Shown here one piece after another: positions 30,136-40,217 of a DNA stretch of 64,000 nucleotides. Where the stretch lies: contig NZ_SCNG01000002.1 in assembly GCF_005503555.1 (NCBI RefSeq), positions 744,001-808,000 on the forward strand, in the 5' to 3' direction. This DNA is from Rudaea sp. 3F27F6. Lineage in GTDB: Bacteria; Pseudomonadota; Gammaproteobacteria; Xanthomonadales; Rhodanobacteraceae. Under the pieces are notes generated by a model that did not search any database, had not been told where the DNA came from, and saw only the letters and a list, made by a program, of their open reading frames with translations. Numbering within the stretch: position 1 is the stretch's first letter; each line of letters begins with the position of its first letter. The translations under genes were made by a program, and so were the position numbers.

Positions 30136-31263
30136 ATGAAAATTCAAACTGCCCAATCGTTCTGCCTGCCCGCCGTTCTCGTCGCCGCGTTCGCCGTGAC
30201 CGCGGTCTCCTGCTCGAAGAAATCCGCGCCGCCCGACGCGCCGGCCGCCGTCGTCGACAAGGACGGCAAGCTGCACGTGCCCGACGCCTCGCCGCTGCGC
30301 AAAAAGCTCATCGTCAAGAGCGCCGAAAGCAAGACCACGCCGCATCCGCTCAGCGTGCCGGCCGCGGTCGAAGCCGATCCGGCGCGCACGATCTCGGTGC
30401 TGCCGCCGGCCACCGGCCGCGTCGTCGACGTGAAGGTCGCTCTCGGCGACCGCGTCGCCAAAGGCCAGCCCCTGCTGACGATCGCCTCGGCCGATTCCGC
30501 CCAGGCCTACGCCGACGTGGCCAAGGCGCGCGACGCGATCGACCTCGCCAAGAAACAATACGAACGCGCGCGCGCGGTGAAGGAGGCCGGCGGCCAGGCG
30601 ACCAAGGACGTCGAAACCGCGCAGAGCCTGCTGACCCAGGCCCAGGCCGAATTCGACCGCGCCAGCTCGCGCCTGACCGCGATCGGCGGCGCCTCCGGCA
30701 AGGGCGGCGCGCGCACGGTCACGGTCAGTGCGCCGATCGCGGCGAGCGTCGTCATGCTCACGGTCGCGCCGGGCCAGTTCGTCAACGACCCCAACGCCGC
30801 GATGATGAGCCTGTCGAACGTCGACAGCGTGCTCGTCACCGCCAACGTGCCCGAGAACCAGGTCGGCCAGGTCCAGCCGGGCCAGAGCGTCGACATCGCC
30901 CTGCCCGCGCTGCCGAACGACGTCCTGCACGGCACCGTGCAGTCGGTCGACAACGTGCTCAGCGCGGACACGCGCCGGCAGAAGGCGCGCATCGTCTTCG
31001 CCAATGCCGACGGCAAGCTCAAGCCGAACATGTACGCGACGGCGACCTTCCTGCTGCCGCAGGCGGCGCAGGTATTCGTGCCGCAGTCGGCCGTGTTGAT
31101 GAACAACGATTCGACCTCGGTGTTCGTCGAGACCGCGCCGTGGACGTTCGAGCGGCGCAAGGTCGAACTCGGCGCCGACGAAGGCGATTCCTCGCGCGTG
31201 CTCTCCGGCCTCAACGCCGGCGACCGCGTCGTCACCCAGGGCGGAGTGCTGATCAATGATTGA
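30136..31263 (+). CDS. RND efflux periplasmic adaptor lipoprotein (CusB/CzcB-like)
   Basis: The 375-residue membrane-fusion protein links the RND pump encoded next to the outer-membrane channel. Its lipoprotein signal ends in VTAVSC. It has a lipoyl half-motif (GRVVDVKVALGDRVAKGQPL), a short helical hairpin (about residues 110-170), beta-barrel (VPENQVGQVQPGQSVDI) and a C-terminal membrane-proximal domain. No His/Met-rich metal-binding tail is present, so the substrate is open. A TTGACA lies at 30047 with no clear -10. The stop overlaps the pump gene start by 8 bases. Confidence 0.88.
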   Translation: MKIQTAQSFCLPAVLVAAFAVTAVSCSKKSAPPDAPAAVVDKDGKLHVPDASPLRKKLIVKSAESKTTPHPLSVPAAVEADPARTISVLPPATGRVVDVKVALGDRVAKGQPLLTIASADSAQAYADVAKARDAIDLAKKQYERARAVKEAGGQATKDVETAQSLLTQAQAEFDRASSRLTAIGGASGKGGARTVTVSAPIAASVVMLTVAPGQFVNDPNAAMMSLSNVDSVLVTANVPENQVGQVQPGQSVDIALPALPNDVLHGTVQSVDNVLSADTRRQKARIVFANADGKLKPNMYATATFLLPQAAQVFVPQSAVLMNNDSTSVFVETAPWTFERRKVELGADEGDSSRVLSGLNAGDRVVTQGGVLIND

Positions 31264-34200
31264 CCGTCTCATTGAGTTTTGCCTGCACCGGCGCGCGCTG
31301 CTGATCTGCGTGACGATCCTCATCGCAATCTACGGCTGGTACTCGTGGACGCGGATGAGCGTGGAGGCGTATCCCGAACTCGCCGACGTGATCGTGCAGG
31401 TCACCACCCAGGTGCCCGGCCTCGCCGCCGAGGAGATCGAGCAGCAGATCACCACGCCACTCGAACGCGGCCTCGCCAACGTGCCCGGTCTGGCGCATAT
31501 GCGCTCGAGCAGCACCTTCGGCCTGTCGCTGATCGTGCTGCAGTTCCGCGAAGGCGCCGACGATTACTTCTCACGCCAGCGCGTGACCGAAGCGCTCGGC
31601 AACATCACCCTGCCGACCGGCATCACGCCGGGCCTCAATCCGCTGACCGGCCCGGCCGGCGAGATCTACCGCTATACGCTGGAGTCGCCGAGCAAGAACC
31701 TGATGGAACTGTCGGAGATCCAGCGCTGGATCGTGATTCCGGCGATCAAACAGGTGCCCGGTGTCGCCGACGTAAATAACTTCGGCGGCTTCACCAAGGA
31801 GTTCCAGCTCGAACTCGATCCGCAGGCCCTGATGCGCTACAACGTCGGCGTCAACCAAGTCGTCACCGCACTGTCGAGCAACAGCGCGAACGCGGGCGGC
31901 AGCCGCATCACGCGCGGCGACCAGAGCTATGTCGTGCGCGGCATCGGCATGGTGCACACGCTCGACGACATGGCCAAGATCGTCGTCACCGAGAAGAACG
32001 GCGTGCCCGTGCTGATCCGCGACCTCGGCCAGCTCAAGTACGGCCATCAGGTGCGCGAAGGCATTCTCGGCAAGAACAGCAACCCCGACATGGTCGAGGG
32101 CATCGTCACCCTGCTCAAGTACGAGAATCCGTCGCGCGTGCTCGAAGGCATCCACGGCAAGGTCGAGGAACTGCGCAAGCGCCTTGAACCGCTCGACGTG
32201 AAGATCGTGCCGTACATCGACCGCGACGAACTCGTCCAGGCGACAGTGGAAAAAGTCTTCCACACTGTCATGGAAGGCGTCGGCCTGGTGTTGATCGTGC
32301 TGATCCTGTTCCTCGGCAGCCCGCGCGCGGCGATCGTCGTCGCGGTGACCATCCCGCTGTCGCTCGTCGCGGTGTTCATCCTGATGCGCGCGGCCGACAT
32401 GCCGGCGAACCTGTTCTCGCTCGGCGCGATCGACTTCGGCGTCATCGTCGACGGCGCGATCGTCGTCACCGAAGCGATCCTGCGCAAGCGCGAGGCCCAT
32501 CCCGAGATCGAACTGACGCCGGAGGACGTGAGCACGGCCTCGCGCCAGGTCATGCGCCCGATCTTCTTCGCCACGCTGGTCATCATCACCGCCTACCTGC
32601 CGCTGTTCGGTTTCGAGCACGCCGAGGGACGGCTGTTCCGGCCGATGGCGTTCACCGTCGGCTATGCGCTATTCGGCGCCCTGCTCGCCACCCTCGTGCT
32701 CGTGCCCGGCCTCGCCTACCTCGCCTTGCGCAAGCCGCACCGCAACTACGAGAACAAGCCGCTGATCTGGCTGCAGGAGCGCTATCGCGACGCGCTCAAG
32801 CACCTGCTCGACCAGCCACTGATCGCCTACGGCCTCGGCGGCCTGGCGATGATCGGCGTGCTCGTGCTCGGCCTGACCCTCGGACGCGAGTTCCTGCCCG
32901 AGCTCGACGAAGGCACGCTGTGGCTGCAGATCCAATTGCCCTCCGGCCTCTCGCTCGACAAGGCCAGCGAGATGACGAGCGAAATCCGCGACGTCGTGCG
33001 CGAGTTCCCCGAGGTCGCGTACATCGTCACCCAGCTCGGCCGCAACGACTCGGGCACCGATCCGTGGACGCCGTCGCACGTCGAATCGGGTGTCGGCCTG
33101 AAGCCGTACCACGACTGGCCCGGGGGCGAGACCAAGGCCGAATTCCTGCGCAAGTTCAACGCGCGCATGCTGCAGATTCCCGGCGTCAGCGTCGGCATCA
33201 GCCAGCCGATCGTCGACGGCGAGAACGACATGATCGGCGGCGCGCACTCGCCGCTGGTCCTGCGCATCTACGGCAGCGACTTCCGCGAGCTGCGCCGCAT
33301 CGGCAACGAGATCGTCGACGTACTGCAGGGCATCCCCGGCACGGCGAGCGCGTCGGTGTTCCAGGAGCCGCCGATCCCGCAGCTTGCGGTCGACATCGAC
33401 CGCGACGCCACGGCGCGCTACGGCATCAACGTCGCCGACGTCACCCAACTGATCCAGACTGCGATCGGCGGCGCACCGATCAGCCAGGTCTACGTCGAGG
33501 ACCGCGTCTACAACATCACGGCGCGGCTCGCGCCGAGCGTCGCCAACAATCTCGAAGTGATCGGCCAGCTGCCGCTGACTTCGGCGGACGGTGCGCGCGT
33601 GCCGCTGTCGATGCTGGCGAAGATCCACCTGCAGAACGGCGAGTCGACGATCGCGCACGAGATGAGCGAGCGCCAGGTCACGGTGCGCATCGACAACCGC
33701 GACCGCGCGCTGTCCGACTATCTGGCCGACGCGTCGAAGCAGATCGGCGACAAAGTGAAATTCGACGCGAAGAAATACCGCCTCGAATGGGCCGGCACGT
33801 TCGAGAATCAGCAGCGCGCGCAGGCGCGGCTGATCATCGTCATGGGCGGTGTGGTCGCACTGATGGCGATCCTGCTGTTCGCCATGTTCGGCAAGCTGCA
33901 CCAGGCCGTGCTCCTGCTCGGCGTGGTGCCGGCGGCGACCCTGGGCGGCCTCGTCTCGCTGCATCTGCGCGGCGAAACGCTGAACATCGCGACCGCGGTC
34001 GGCTTCATCGCGTTGTTCGGCGTCGCCGTGCAGAACGGCATCATCATGGTCGCCAACTTCAACCGCCTGCGCGAACAGGGCGTGCCGCTCGAAGAGGCGG
34101 TGATCCACGGCGCGATCGAGCGTTTCCGTCCGGTGCTGATGACCGCGACCGTGGCGACGGTCGGCATGCTGCCCGCCGCGCTCGCCACCGGCGTCGGCAC

Positions 34201-34366
34201 CGACGTGCAGCGCGGCCTCGCCAGCGTGGTCACCGGCGGCCTGCCGGTCGCGACCCTGCTGACCCTGTTCATCATTCCACCCGTCTATCTGACCTTCGAG
34301 CGGTTCTTCGCGCGCTGGTACGCGCGCCGCGGCCACGAAGGTCTCGCTACTGGAGAAACGCCATGA
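31256..34366 (+). CDS. RND family efflux transporter, heavy-metal (HME/CusA) type
   Basis: The 1,036-residue inner-membrane proton-driven pump has the usual 12 transmembrane segments and two large periplasmic loops. The HME subfamily is indicated by SLGAIDFGVIVDGAIVVTEA in TM4, which holds the Asp and Glu typical of CusA/CzcA proton relays, and by the N-terminus MSVEAYPELADVIVQV. Copper/silver (Met-rich) or zinc/cobalt specificity cannot be told; few methionine pairs stand out in the central pore region. It overlaps the adaptor gene upstream and the channel gene downstream (ATGA), forming a tightly coupled operon. Confidence 0.92.
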   Translation: MIDRLIEFCLHRRALLICVTILIAIYGWYSWTRMSVEAYPELADVIVQVTTQVPGLAAEEIEQQITTPLERGLANVPGLAHMRSSSTFGLSLIVLQFREGADDYFSRQRVTEALGNITLPTGITPGLNPLTGPAGEIYRYTLESPSKNLMELSEIQRWIVIPAIKQVPGVADVNNFGGFTKEFQLELDPQALMRYNVGVNQVVTALSSNSANAGGSRITRGDQSYVVRGIGMVHTLDDMAKIVVTEKNGVPVLIRDLGQLKYGHQVREGILGKNSNPDMVEGIVTLLKYENPSRVLEGIHGKVEELRKRLEPLDVKIVPYIDRDELVQATVEKVFHTVMEGVGLVLIVLILFLGSPRAAIVVAVTIPLSLVAVFILMRAADMPANLFSLGAIDFGVIVDGAIVVTEAILRKREAHPEIELTPEDVSTASRQVMRPIFFATLVIITAYLPLFGFEHAEGRLFRPMAFTVGYALFGALLATLVLVPGLAYLALRKPHRNYENKPLIWLQERYRDALKHLLDQPLIAYGLGGLAMIGVLVLGLTLGREFLPELDEGTLWLQIQLPSGLSLDKASEMTSEIRDVVREFPEVAYIVTQLGRNDSGTDPWTPSHVESGVGLKPYHDWPGGETKAEFLRKFNARMLQIPGVSVGISQPIVDGENDMIGGAHSPLVLRIYGSDFRELRRIGNEIVDVLQGIPGTASASVFQEPPIPQLAVDIDRDATARYGINVADVTQLIQTAIGGAPISQVYVEDRVYNITARLAPSVANNLEVIGQLPLTSADGARVPLSMLAKIHLQNGESTIAHEMSERQVTVRIDNRDRALSDYLADASKQIGDKVKFDAKKYRLEWAGTFENQQRAQARLIIVMGGVVALMAILLFAMFGKLHQAVLLLGVVPAATLGGLVSLHLRGETLNIATAVGFIALFGVAVQNGIIMVANFNRLREQGVPLEEAVIHGAIERFRPVLMTATVATVGMLPAALATGVGTDVQRGLASVVTGGLPVATLLTLFIIPPVYLTFERFFARWYARRGHEGLATGETP

Positions 34367-35832
34367 GGATTTCCCGGCTCAATCTGCGCGTCGCCGTCGC
34401 GATCGCGCTGCCGACCCTGCTCGCCGGCTGCGCGGTCGGCCCGGATTTCAAGCGACCCAAGCCGCCCGAGGTGAAGGCGTATCAGCCCGGACCGCAGCCC
34501 GAGCTGAGCGGCAGCCAGCGCTTTCTGCTCGGCAAGGACATCGAAGCGCGCTGGTGGACCCAGTTCGGCTCGAAAGCGATCGACGATCTGGTCGACGAAG
34601 CATTCAAGCACAATCCCGACCTCGAGGCGGCCAAGGCCGCCCTGCGCGTGGCACAGGAAACCGTGCTCGCGCAGAAAGGCGCCTTCTTCCCGACGGTCGG
34701 CGTCGGTTTCAATCCGACGCGGCAACGCATCGCCGGCACATTGGCGAGCCCGGCCGCATCGGGGCGCATGTACTACAACCTGCACACGGCGCAGGTGAAC
34801 ATCTCGTACACACCGGACATCTTCGGCAACAACCGGCGCCAGGTCGAATCGCTCGAAGCCCAGGCCGAAGGGCAGAAATGGGAACTCGAAGCCGCCTACA
34901 TCAGCCTCGCATCGAACGTCGTGCTCGCCGCGATCGGCGAAGCGAGCCTGCGTGCGCAGATCGCGGCGACCCGCGACATCATCGACACTCAGGTCAAGAC
35001 CTTGGCTTCGTATCATCGCCAGCTCGAACTTGGTCAGGTCGCCCGGCTCGACGTGGCCGCGCAGGAAGCGGCGCTCGCCCAGGCCGAAGCGACCTTGCCG
35101 CCGCTGGACGCCCAGTTGTCGCAACAGCGCGATTTGATCGCAGCGCTGGTCGGCAAGTATCCCGACGAGACGATCGCCGCGCAGTTCGAGCTGTCCACAA
35201 TCCAGTTGCCGCACGAGCTGCCGATCAGCCTGCCGTCGAAGCTCGTCGAACAGCGGCCCGATGTGCGCGAAGCCGAAACGCAATTGCATTCGGCCAGCGC
35301 AGCGGTCGGCGTCACCATCGCCGCGCGTCTGCCGAGCATCACGTTGACCGCCAGCGGTGGCAGCGCCGCGACGGATTTCAGCAATTTGTTCAAGCACGGC
35401 ACGATCTTCTGGAACCTGGCCTCGAACATCACTCAGCCGATCTTCCAGGGCGGCACCCTGCTGCACAACCAGCGCGCAGCCGAAGCCGCCTATGACCAGG
35501 CCGCCGCGCAATACCGCAGCACGGTGATCTCGGCGTTTCAGAACGTGGCCGACACGCTGCATGCGATCCGCACCGATGCGGACGCCGAAAACGCAGCGAT
35601 AAAAGCGGATCAGGCCACTGCGCGCACACTGGCGATCACGCAGAAGCTGCAAACTCTCGGCAACGTCAGCTACCTCGCCCTGCTCAGCGCCGAGCAGGCA
35701 CAGCAGCAGGCGCGGATGGCGCTCGTCCAGGCCCAGGCGGCGCGGCTGTCCGACAGCGTCGCCTTGTTCCAGGCGCTCGGCGGCGGCTGGTGGAATCGCA
35801 CCGAAACGGTCGCCTCAGGCAATCCGCACTGA
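34363..35832 (+). CDS. Outer-membrane efflux lipoprotein, NodT/OprM family
   Basis: The 489-residue TolC-like channel completes the RND tripartite pump. The lipoprotein signal ends LLAGCAVGPDFKRP, the classic NodT family start, and the two outer-membrane efflux repeats follow (WWTQFGSKAIDDLVDEAFKH, then TQPIFQGGTLLHNQRAAEAA). It overlaps the pump gene by 4 bases (ATGA). No local regulator (two-component or MerR) is seen, so control may be from elsewhere or constitutive. Confidence 0.93.
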   Translation: MRISRLNLRVAVAIALPTLLAGCAVGPDFKRPKPPEVKAYQPGPQPELSGSQRFLLGKDIEARWWTQFGSKAIDDLVDEAFKHNPDLEAAKAALRVAQETVLAQKGAFFPTVGVGFNPTRQRIAGTLASPAASGRMYYNLHTAQVNISYTPDIFGNNRRQVESLEAQAEGQKWELEAAYISLASNVVLAAIGEASLRAQIAATRDIIDTQVKTLASYHRQLELGQVARLDVAAQEAALAQAEATLPPLDAQLSQQRDLIAALVGKYPDETIAAQFELSTIQLPHELPISLPSKLVEQRPDVREAETQLHSASAAVGVTIAARLPSITLTASGGSAATDFSNLFKHGTIFWNLASNITQPIFQGGTLLHNQRAAEAAYDQAAAQYRSTVISAFQNVADTLHAIRTDADAENAAIKADQATARTLAITQKLQTLGNVSYLALLSAEQAQQQARMALVQAQAARLSDSVALFQALGGGWWNRTETVASGNPH

Positions 35833-35848
35833 CCGCGAACTTGGGCGC

Positions 35849-35879
35849 AAAAAAAGCCGGCCATGAATTTGGCCGGCTT
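35849..35879 (-). terminator. Intrinsic terminator of recA
   Basis: AAGCCGGCC (35854-35862) and GGCCGGCTT (35871-35879) form a perfect 9-bp stem. On the minus strand it is followed by a run of seven T's, a strong rho-independent terminator. It may also slow plus-strand transcription from the efflux operon. Confidence 0.9.
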
Positions 35880-35945
35880 GGATCAGAGGGAGATACTCGC
35901 GATCGGCGGAGATCGGAATCGCGCCGCGCCCGCGGAGAGTTCGAC

Positions 35946-36983
35946 TCAGGCTTCTTCCAACTCTTCGGTCTGCGCCGCGGCCGCGTTGGCCTTCGGCGCG
36001 AGCGCCGCGCGCAGCTTGTCTTCGATTTCCTTGGCCGCGCTCGGATTCTCCTTGAGATACTGGCGCGCGTTGTCCTTGCCTTGGCCGATGCGCTCGCCGC
36101 CGTAGCTGTACCACGCGCCGGACTTCTCGACGATCTTGTTCTCGGAACCCATGTCGATCAGCTCGCCTTCGCGGCTGATGCCTTCGCCGTAGAGGATCTC
36201 GGTGACGATCTGCTTGAACGGCGGCGCGAGCTTGTTCTTGACCACCTTGATCTTGGTCTGGTTGCCGACGATCTCGTCGCCCTTCTTCACCGCGCCGATA
36301 CGGCGGATGTCGAGGCGCACCGAAGCATAGAACTTGAGCGCGTTGCCGCCGGTCGTGGTTTCCGGGCTCTGGCCCGGCATCATCACGCCGATCTTCATGC
36401 GCAGTTGGTTGATGAAGATGACCAGGGTGTTCGAGCGCTTGATGTTCGCGGTCAGCTTGCGCAGCGCCTGCGACATCAGGCGGGCCTGCAGGCCGGGCAG
36501 TTGATCGCCCATTTCGCCTTCGATTTCCGCACGCGGCGTCAGCGCGGCGACCGAGTCGACGACAATCACGTCGACCGCGCTCGAACGCACGAGCATGTCG
36601 GCGATTTCGAGCGCCTGCTCGCCCGTGTCGGGCTGCGACAGCAGAAGATCTTCGACCTTGACGCCGAGCTTGTCCGCGTAGATCGGATCGAGCGCGTGTT
36701 CCGCGTCGATGAACGCGCAGGTGCCGCCGAGCTTCTGCGCCTGGGCGATGACTTGCAGAGTCAGCGTGGTCTTGCCCGAGGACTCGGGTCCGTAGATCTC
36801 GACCACGCGGCCGCGCGGCAGACCGCCGATGCCGAGGGCGAGATCGAGCATCAGCGAGCCGGTCGGGATCGCTTCGACCGCATCGACGGTGCGATCGCCC
36901 ATGCGCATTACGGCGCCCTTGCCGAACTGTTTTTCGATCTGGCCGAGTGCGGCGGAGAGCGCCTTGCGCTTGTTGTCGTCCAT
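35946..36983 (-). CDS. recA: Recombinase RecA
   Basis: The 345-residue RecA is complete: Walker [10 protein letters not shown] (residues 65-73), Walker [14 protein letters not shown]1/L2 region with [19 protein letters not shown], and an acidic tail ending EELEEA. It drives homologous recombination and the SOS response. Close identity to Xanthomonas-type RecA supports the Lysobacterales placement. No recX follows, unlike many relatives; a terminator is found instead. I could not find a clear LexA box upstream, only a GATAAT-like -10 near 37055-37062 on the complement. Confidence 0.98.
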   Translation of the reverse strand: MDDNKRKALSAALGQIEKQFGKGAVMRMGDRTVDAVEAIPTGSLMLDLALGIGGLPRGRVVEIYGPESSGKTTLTLQVIAQAQKLGGTCAFIDAEHALDPIYADKLGVKVEDLLLSQPDTGEQALEIADMLVRSSAVDVIVVDSVAALTPRAEIEGEMGDQLPGLQARLMSQALRKLTANIKRSNTLVIFINQLRMKIGVMMPGQSPETTTGGNALKFYASVRLDIRRIGAVKKGDEIVGNQTKIKVVKNKLAPPFKQIVTEILYGEGISREGELIDMGSENKIVEKSGAWYSYGGERIGQGKDNARQYLKENPSAAKEIEDKLRAALAPKANAAAAQTEELEEA

Positions 36984-37097
36984 TGCAGGTTCCTTGAAAG
37001 AGATTGAACGGGATCGTGCTGTGCGACGATCTCACCGATTGCGACAGTGTGAATTATCCCACACCCGCCCGCGCCGAGGCATGCGCGAATCGACGCG

Positions 37098-37607
37098 TCA
37101 GCTCGTAAGAATTTTCTGCACGCCGCGCAGCGCCGCAGCGACCGTCTGGCGGCGCACCGCCTCGCGGTCGCCGTCGAAATGGAACAGCTCCGCCTGGGCG
37201 TAGCCGCCGCGGCGCTTCCAGCCGATCCAAACGGTGCCGACCGGCTTGTCCGCGGTGCCGCCGGACGGCCCGGCGATGCCGGTGACCGCGACCGCCACGG
37301 TCGCGCCGAAGCGTGCGAGCGCGCCGGCGACCATTTCGACCACGGTTTCGCGGCTAACCGCGCCGTGCTGGGCGAGCGTCTCCGGGCGCACGCCGAGCAG
37401 CGACTCCTTCGCCTCGTAGCTGTAGGTGACGACGCCGCACTCGAACCAGGCGGACGAACCCGCGATGTCGGTCAGCGTCTTCGCGATCCAGCCGCCGGTG
37501 CACGACTCAGCCGTGGCCAGTGTCGCGCCGCGCTGGACGAAGATCGACGCGATCGTCTGCGCAAGTTCGTTGAGTTCGCGGTCGCCCGCAGTGGATGATG
37601 AAGACAT
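37098..37607 (-). CDS. pncC: CinA C-terminal domain protein, nicotinamide-nucleotide amidohydrolase
   Basis: The 169-residue protein is a stand-alone CinA C-terminal domain (PncC/YgaD type) that deamidates NMN to NaMN in NAD recycling. Signature motifs are ATAESCTGGWIAKTLTD, VVTYSYEAKESLLGV and VAVTGIAGPSGGT. It lies just upstream of recA on the same strand, the cinA-recA order known in many bacteria; the 114-base spacing could include a recA promoter. Confidence 0.92.
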   Translation of the reverse strand: MSSSSTAGDRELNELAQTIASIFVQRGATLATAESCTGGWIAKTLTDIAGSSAWFECGVVTYSYEAKESLLGVRPETLAQHGAVSRETVVEMVAGALARFGATVAVAVTGIAGPSGGTADKPVGTVWIGWKRRGGYAQAELFHFDGDREAVRRQTVAAALRGVQKILTS

Positions 37608-37699
37608 GATCGGTGGAAATTCGGGCGTGTTCGCGCCCCTATTTCATCACCGATTCCGCGCGCACGCAAAGCGCGTGAAGTCCGATACTGTCTTTGTTT

Positions 37700-37800
37700 G
37701 AATTTCCGTTCGCACTGGGCCCTTCAGCAAGCTCGGGACAGACTACCGCCCGCAGCGCCGAAGTCGAAGCGCCGCTTCGACTCCGCTCACTGCCTAAGCT
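37700..37800. repeat. Palindromic intergenic sequence upstream of the CinA-like gene
   Basis: AGTCGAAGCG (37762-37771) and CGCTTCGACT (37773-37782) are a perfect 10-bp inverted repeat around one base. The preceding stretch with CCCTTCAGCAAGCTCGGGAC resembles small dispersed intergenic repeats seen in many bacteria, but copy number cannot be judged here. Confidence 0.4.
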
Positions 37801-37858
37801 GCACTCAGCGCGGACGGGTAAAGAAATTTTCAAACCGGGACGCTGCGAAGCTCGATCG

Positions 37859-40162
37859 CTATTGCGCCGGCGCAGCGGGCGAATCGGGTGGATTGACGCT
37901 CAACAGTTCGATGTCGAACACCAGCGCCGTGTTCGGCGGAATCTCGCCGCCGCCGGCACCGCGCGCACCGTAACCCAGTTCCGCCGGGATCACGATTTCG
38001 CGGCGACCGCCGACGCGCATGCCGGCGACGCCGAGGGTCCAGCCGCGGATCATGCGCGGATCGCCCAAGGTGAAATCGAGCGGTTTGCGCTCGCGCGAAC
38101 TGTCGAACTGCTTGCCGTGCTTGTCTTTCGCCGCGGGATCGTAGAGCCAGCCGGTGTAGTGCGCGGACAGTTTCATGCCAGGCTTGGCCTCCGCGCCGCT
38201 GCCTTGGGAAAGATCGGCCACGCGGAGTTTGAGATACCGATCGAACCAGGCCAGCGTGCGTTCGAGCGCATCGACGCGGTTTTCGCGCTTGAGGAAGCCG
38301 TGGCCTTCGTCGGGATAATAATGCGCTGCGACGACCTGCCCCGGCCCGTTCATGCTGCGCACGACCTGCTCGGTTTCCGACTTCGGCACGCGGATGTCGT
38401 TGTCGCCCTGCAAGACGAGCAGCGGCGCCCTTGCCTGCTTGATGTAGGTGATCGGCGAGGCGTCGATGTAGACCTTTCTGTCTTTCACCGGATCGCCGAG
38501 CTTGGAAATTTCATATTCGCGCAGCAGCGGATCGGAATGCTCGAGCATCGCCAGCCAGTCGATGATGCCGTATTGCGCCACGCCCGCGGCCCACACGTCC
38601 GGCGTCCGTCCTATCGCCATCAAGGTCATGTAGCCGCCGTAGGAGCCGCCGGTGATGCCGATTTTTTTCGCGTCGGCATAGCCCGTATCGACCATGAAGC
38701 GCGCGGCGTACACGGCATCCTTGAGATCGCCGCCGCCGAAATCCTTATAGTTCGCCTTTTCAAACGCCATGCCGTAGCCGGTCGAACCGCGCACGTTCGG
38801 CGCAATGCAGATGTAGCCGCGCGAGGCGAGCGCCGCGGCCAGACCGTTGAAGTAATCCTTGGTCTGTCCGGTCGGGCCGCCGTGCGGCAATACGATCGCC
38901 GGATTGCTGCCGTCGCGCTTCAGGTTGTAAGGCATCCACAAATACGCACTGATCATCTGCCCGTCGAAACTTTTGTAGTGCACGAGCTGCGCTTCGGGAA
39001 TGCGCTCGGGCTTGAGCGCGGCGACGGCCGAATACGTGAGCTGCCGCGCCTTGTCGTCGGCGAGGTCATAGACCCACAAATCATCCGGGTGCTGCGCGTT
39101 CTGGAAATCGACGAGCAGATGCTTGCCATCCGGCGAGAACGGACTCGGCGAACCGCCCGGCACGACCATGCCCGAAGAGAACGCGAGCCTGCGCGCCTGC
39201 AGCGTCCCGCTGTCGGCAACATAGGCTTCGCTGCGGCCGTCGGTGTTGACCACATAGGTGAACGATTTTCCGTCGCGCGAAAAGCCGCCTGCCGTGGCTT
39301 CCCAGCCCGTGTCGGTGACCCATGTGATTTTCCTGCTCGCGACATCGAGCAGCGCGACGTTGTTGATGCCTTTGCGCGCGCTCGACGTGAGCAGCAAGGT
39401 GTTTCCGTCGGGCGAGACGTCGCTGGCCAGGTCCAGCGATGCGCCCTTCGACGGCGAGAGCTTCTCGGACTTGCCGCCGGCCACGTCGATGCGATAGATC
39501 TCGGACTCGGTGAATCCCGCGTTGATGCGGTTCGCGTACACCGATTTGCCGTCCGGCGCCCATGCAACCGGCACCCAGCGGTGATTCTTCGTCTCCTCGT
39601 GCGCGATCACGCGCGTCTTGCGCGTCGCCCAGTGGAACACGGCGACGTCGGCGACCGACGCAGCCTTCTCTTTGTAGCCGATCAGCAACTGCGTGCCGTC
39701 GGGCGACCAGCGCGGACCCGATTCGGCGATGTCTGGCGTCTTGGTCAATTGCACCGCGGCGCCGCCGTCGGCAGGCAGCGCGAACAGGTCCCCCATCTCG
39801 TTGCCACCGCGGTCGGACTCGTACACGATCCACTTGCCGTCGGGCGACCACGCCGCGCCTTCCTCGCGCTCGTTCGATACCGAAAGCTGAATCGGCCAAC
39901 CGCCGCCGGCCGGCACCTTCCACAGGTTCGGCCGTCCGGTGATGTCGGTCGTGAACACGATCTCGCGCCCGTCCGGCGACCAGGCCGGGCCGGAAACGCG
40001 GCGCGAGGTATACAGCGCATCGACCGGAATCGGCGCGGCATCGGGATTCGCCGCCGACTCGATCGAAGCCGGCGGCGTCGCCCGGCGTTCCGCAGGAGAA
40101 TTCGTGGCCGCCATCAGCAGCGGCGCAATCAGCAACGGAAGCGTTGCGCGTATCAGGTGCAT
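37859..40162 (-). CDS. S9 prolyl-oligopeptidase-type peptidase fused to an FKBP-type isomerase domain
   Basis: The 767-residue exported protein has a WD/TolB-like beta-propeller (several SPDG blades, about residues 45-390), an S9C catalytic domain with Ser507 in GGSYGGYM, Asp589 in QGDNDIRVP and His621 in DEGHGF, and then a complete FKBP peptidyl-prolyl isomerase domain (about residues 654-758; PGMKLSAHYTGWLYD, GWTLGVAGMRVGGRRE, IPAELGYGA). The signal peptide is MHLIRATLPLLIAPLLMAAT. GGAG 6 bases before ATG 40162 sets the start. It may isomerise and cleave Pro-containing peptides. It follows a TonB receptor gene at 55 bases, so coupling to peptide uptake is plausible. Confidence 0.9.
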   Translation of the reverse strand: MHLIRATLPLLIAPLLMAATNSPAERRATPPASIESAANPDAAPIPVDALYTSRRVSGPAWSPDGREIVFTTDITGRPNLWKVPAGGGWPIQLSVSNEREEGAAWSPDGKWIVYESDRGGNEMGDLFALPADGGAAVQLTKTPDIAESGPRWSPDGTQLLIGYKEKAASVADVAVFHWATRKTRVIAHEETKNHRWVPVAWAPDGKSVYANRINAGFTESEIYRIDVAGGKSEKLSPSKGASLDLASDVSPDGNTLLLTSSARKGINNVALLDVASRKITWVTDTGWEATAGGFSRDGKSFTYVVNTDGRSEAYVADSGTLQARRLAFSSGMVVPGGSPSPFSPDGKHLLVDFQNAQHPDDLWVYDLADDKARQLTYSAVAALKPERIPEAQLVHYKSFDGQMISAYLWMPYNLKRDGSNPAIVLPHGGPTGQTKDYFNGLAAALASRGYICIAPNVRGSTGYGMAFEKANYKDFGGGDLKDAVYAARFMVDTGYADAKKIGITGGSYGGYMTLMAIGRTPDVWAAGVAQYGIIDWLAMLEHSDPLLREYEISKLGDPVKDRKVYIDASPITYIKQARAPLLVLQGDNDIRVPKSETEQVVRSMNGPGQVVAAHYYPDEGHGFLKRENRVDALERTLAWFDRYLKLRVADLSQGSGAEAKPGMKLSAHYTGWLYDPAAKDKHGKQFDSSRERKPLDFTLGDPRMIRGWTLGVAGMRVGGRREIVIPAELGYGARGAGGGEIPPNTALVFDIELLSVNPPDSPAAPAQ

Positions 40163-40217
40163 GTTTTTCTCCGGCAATCGGATGATCGGCGCGCGGAGAC
40201 CGCTGCACCGCGGGATG

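Noticed and set aside
36984-37097. LexA box upstream of recA
   Set aside because: I searched the gap for CTG-N10-CAG and TTAG-like Xanthomonas boxes and found no convincing match.
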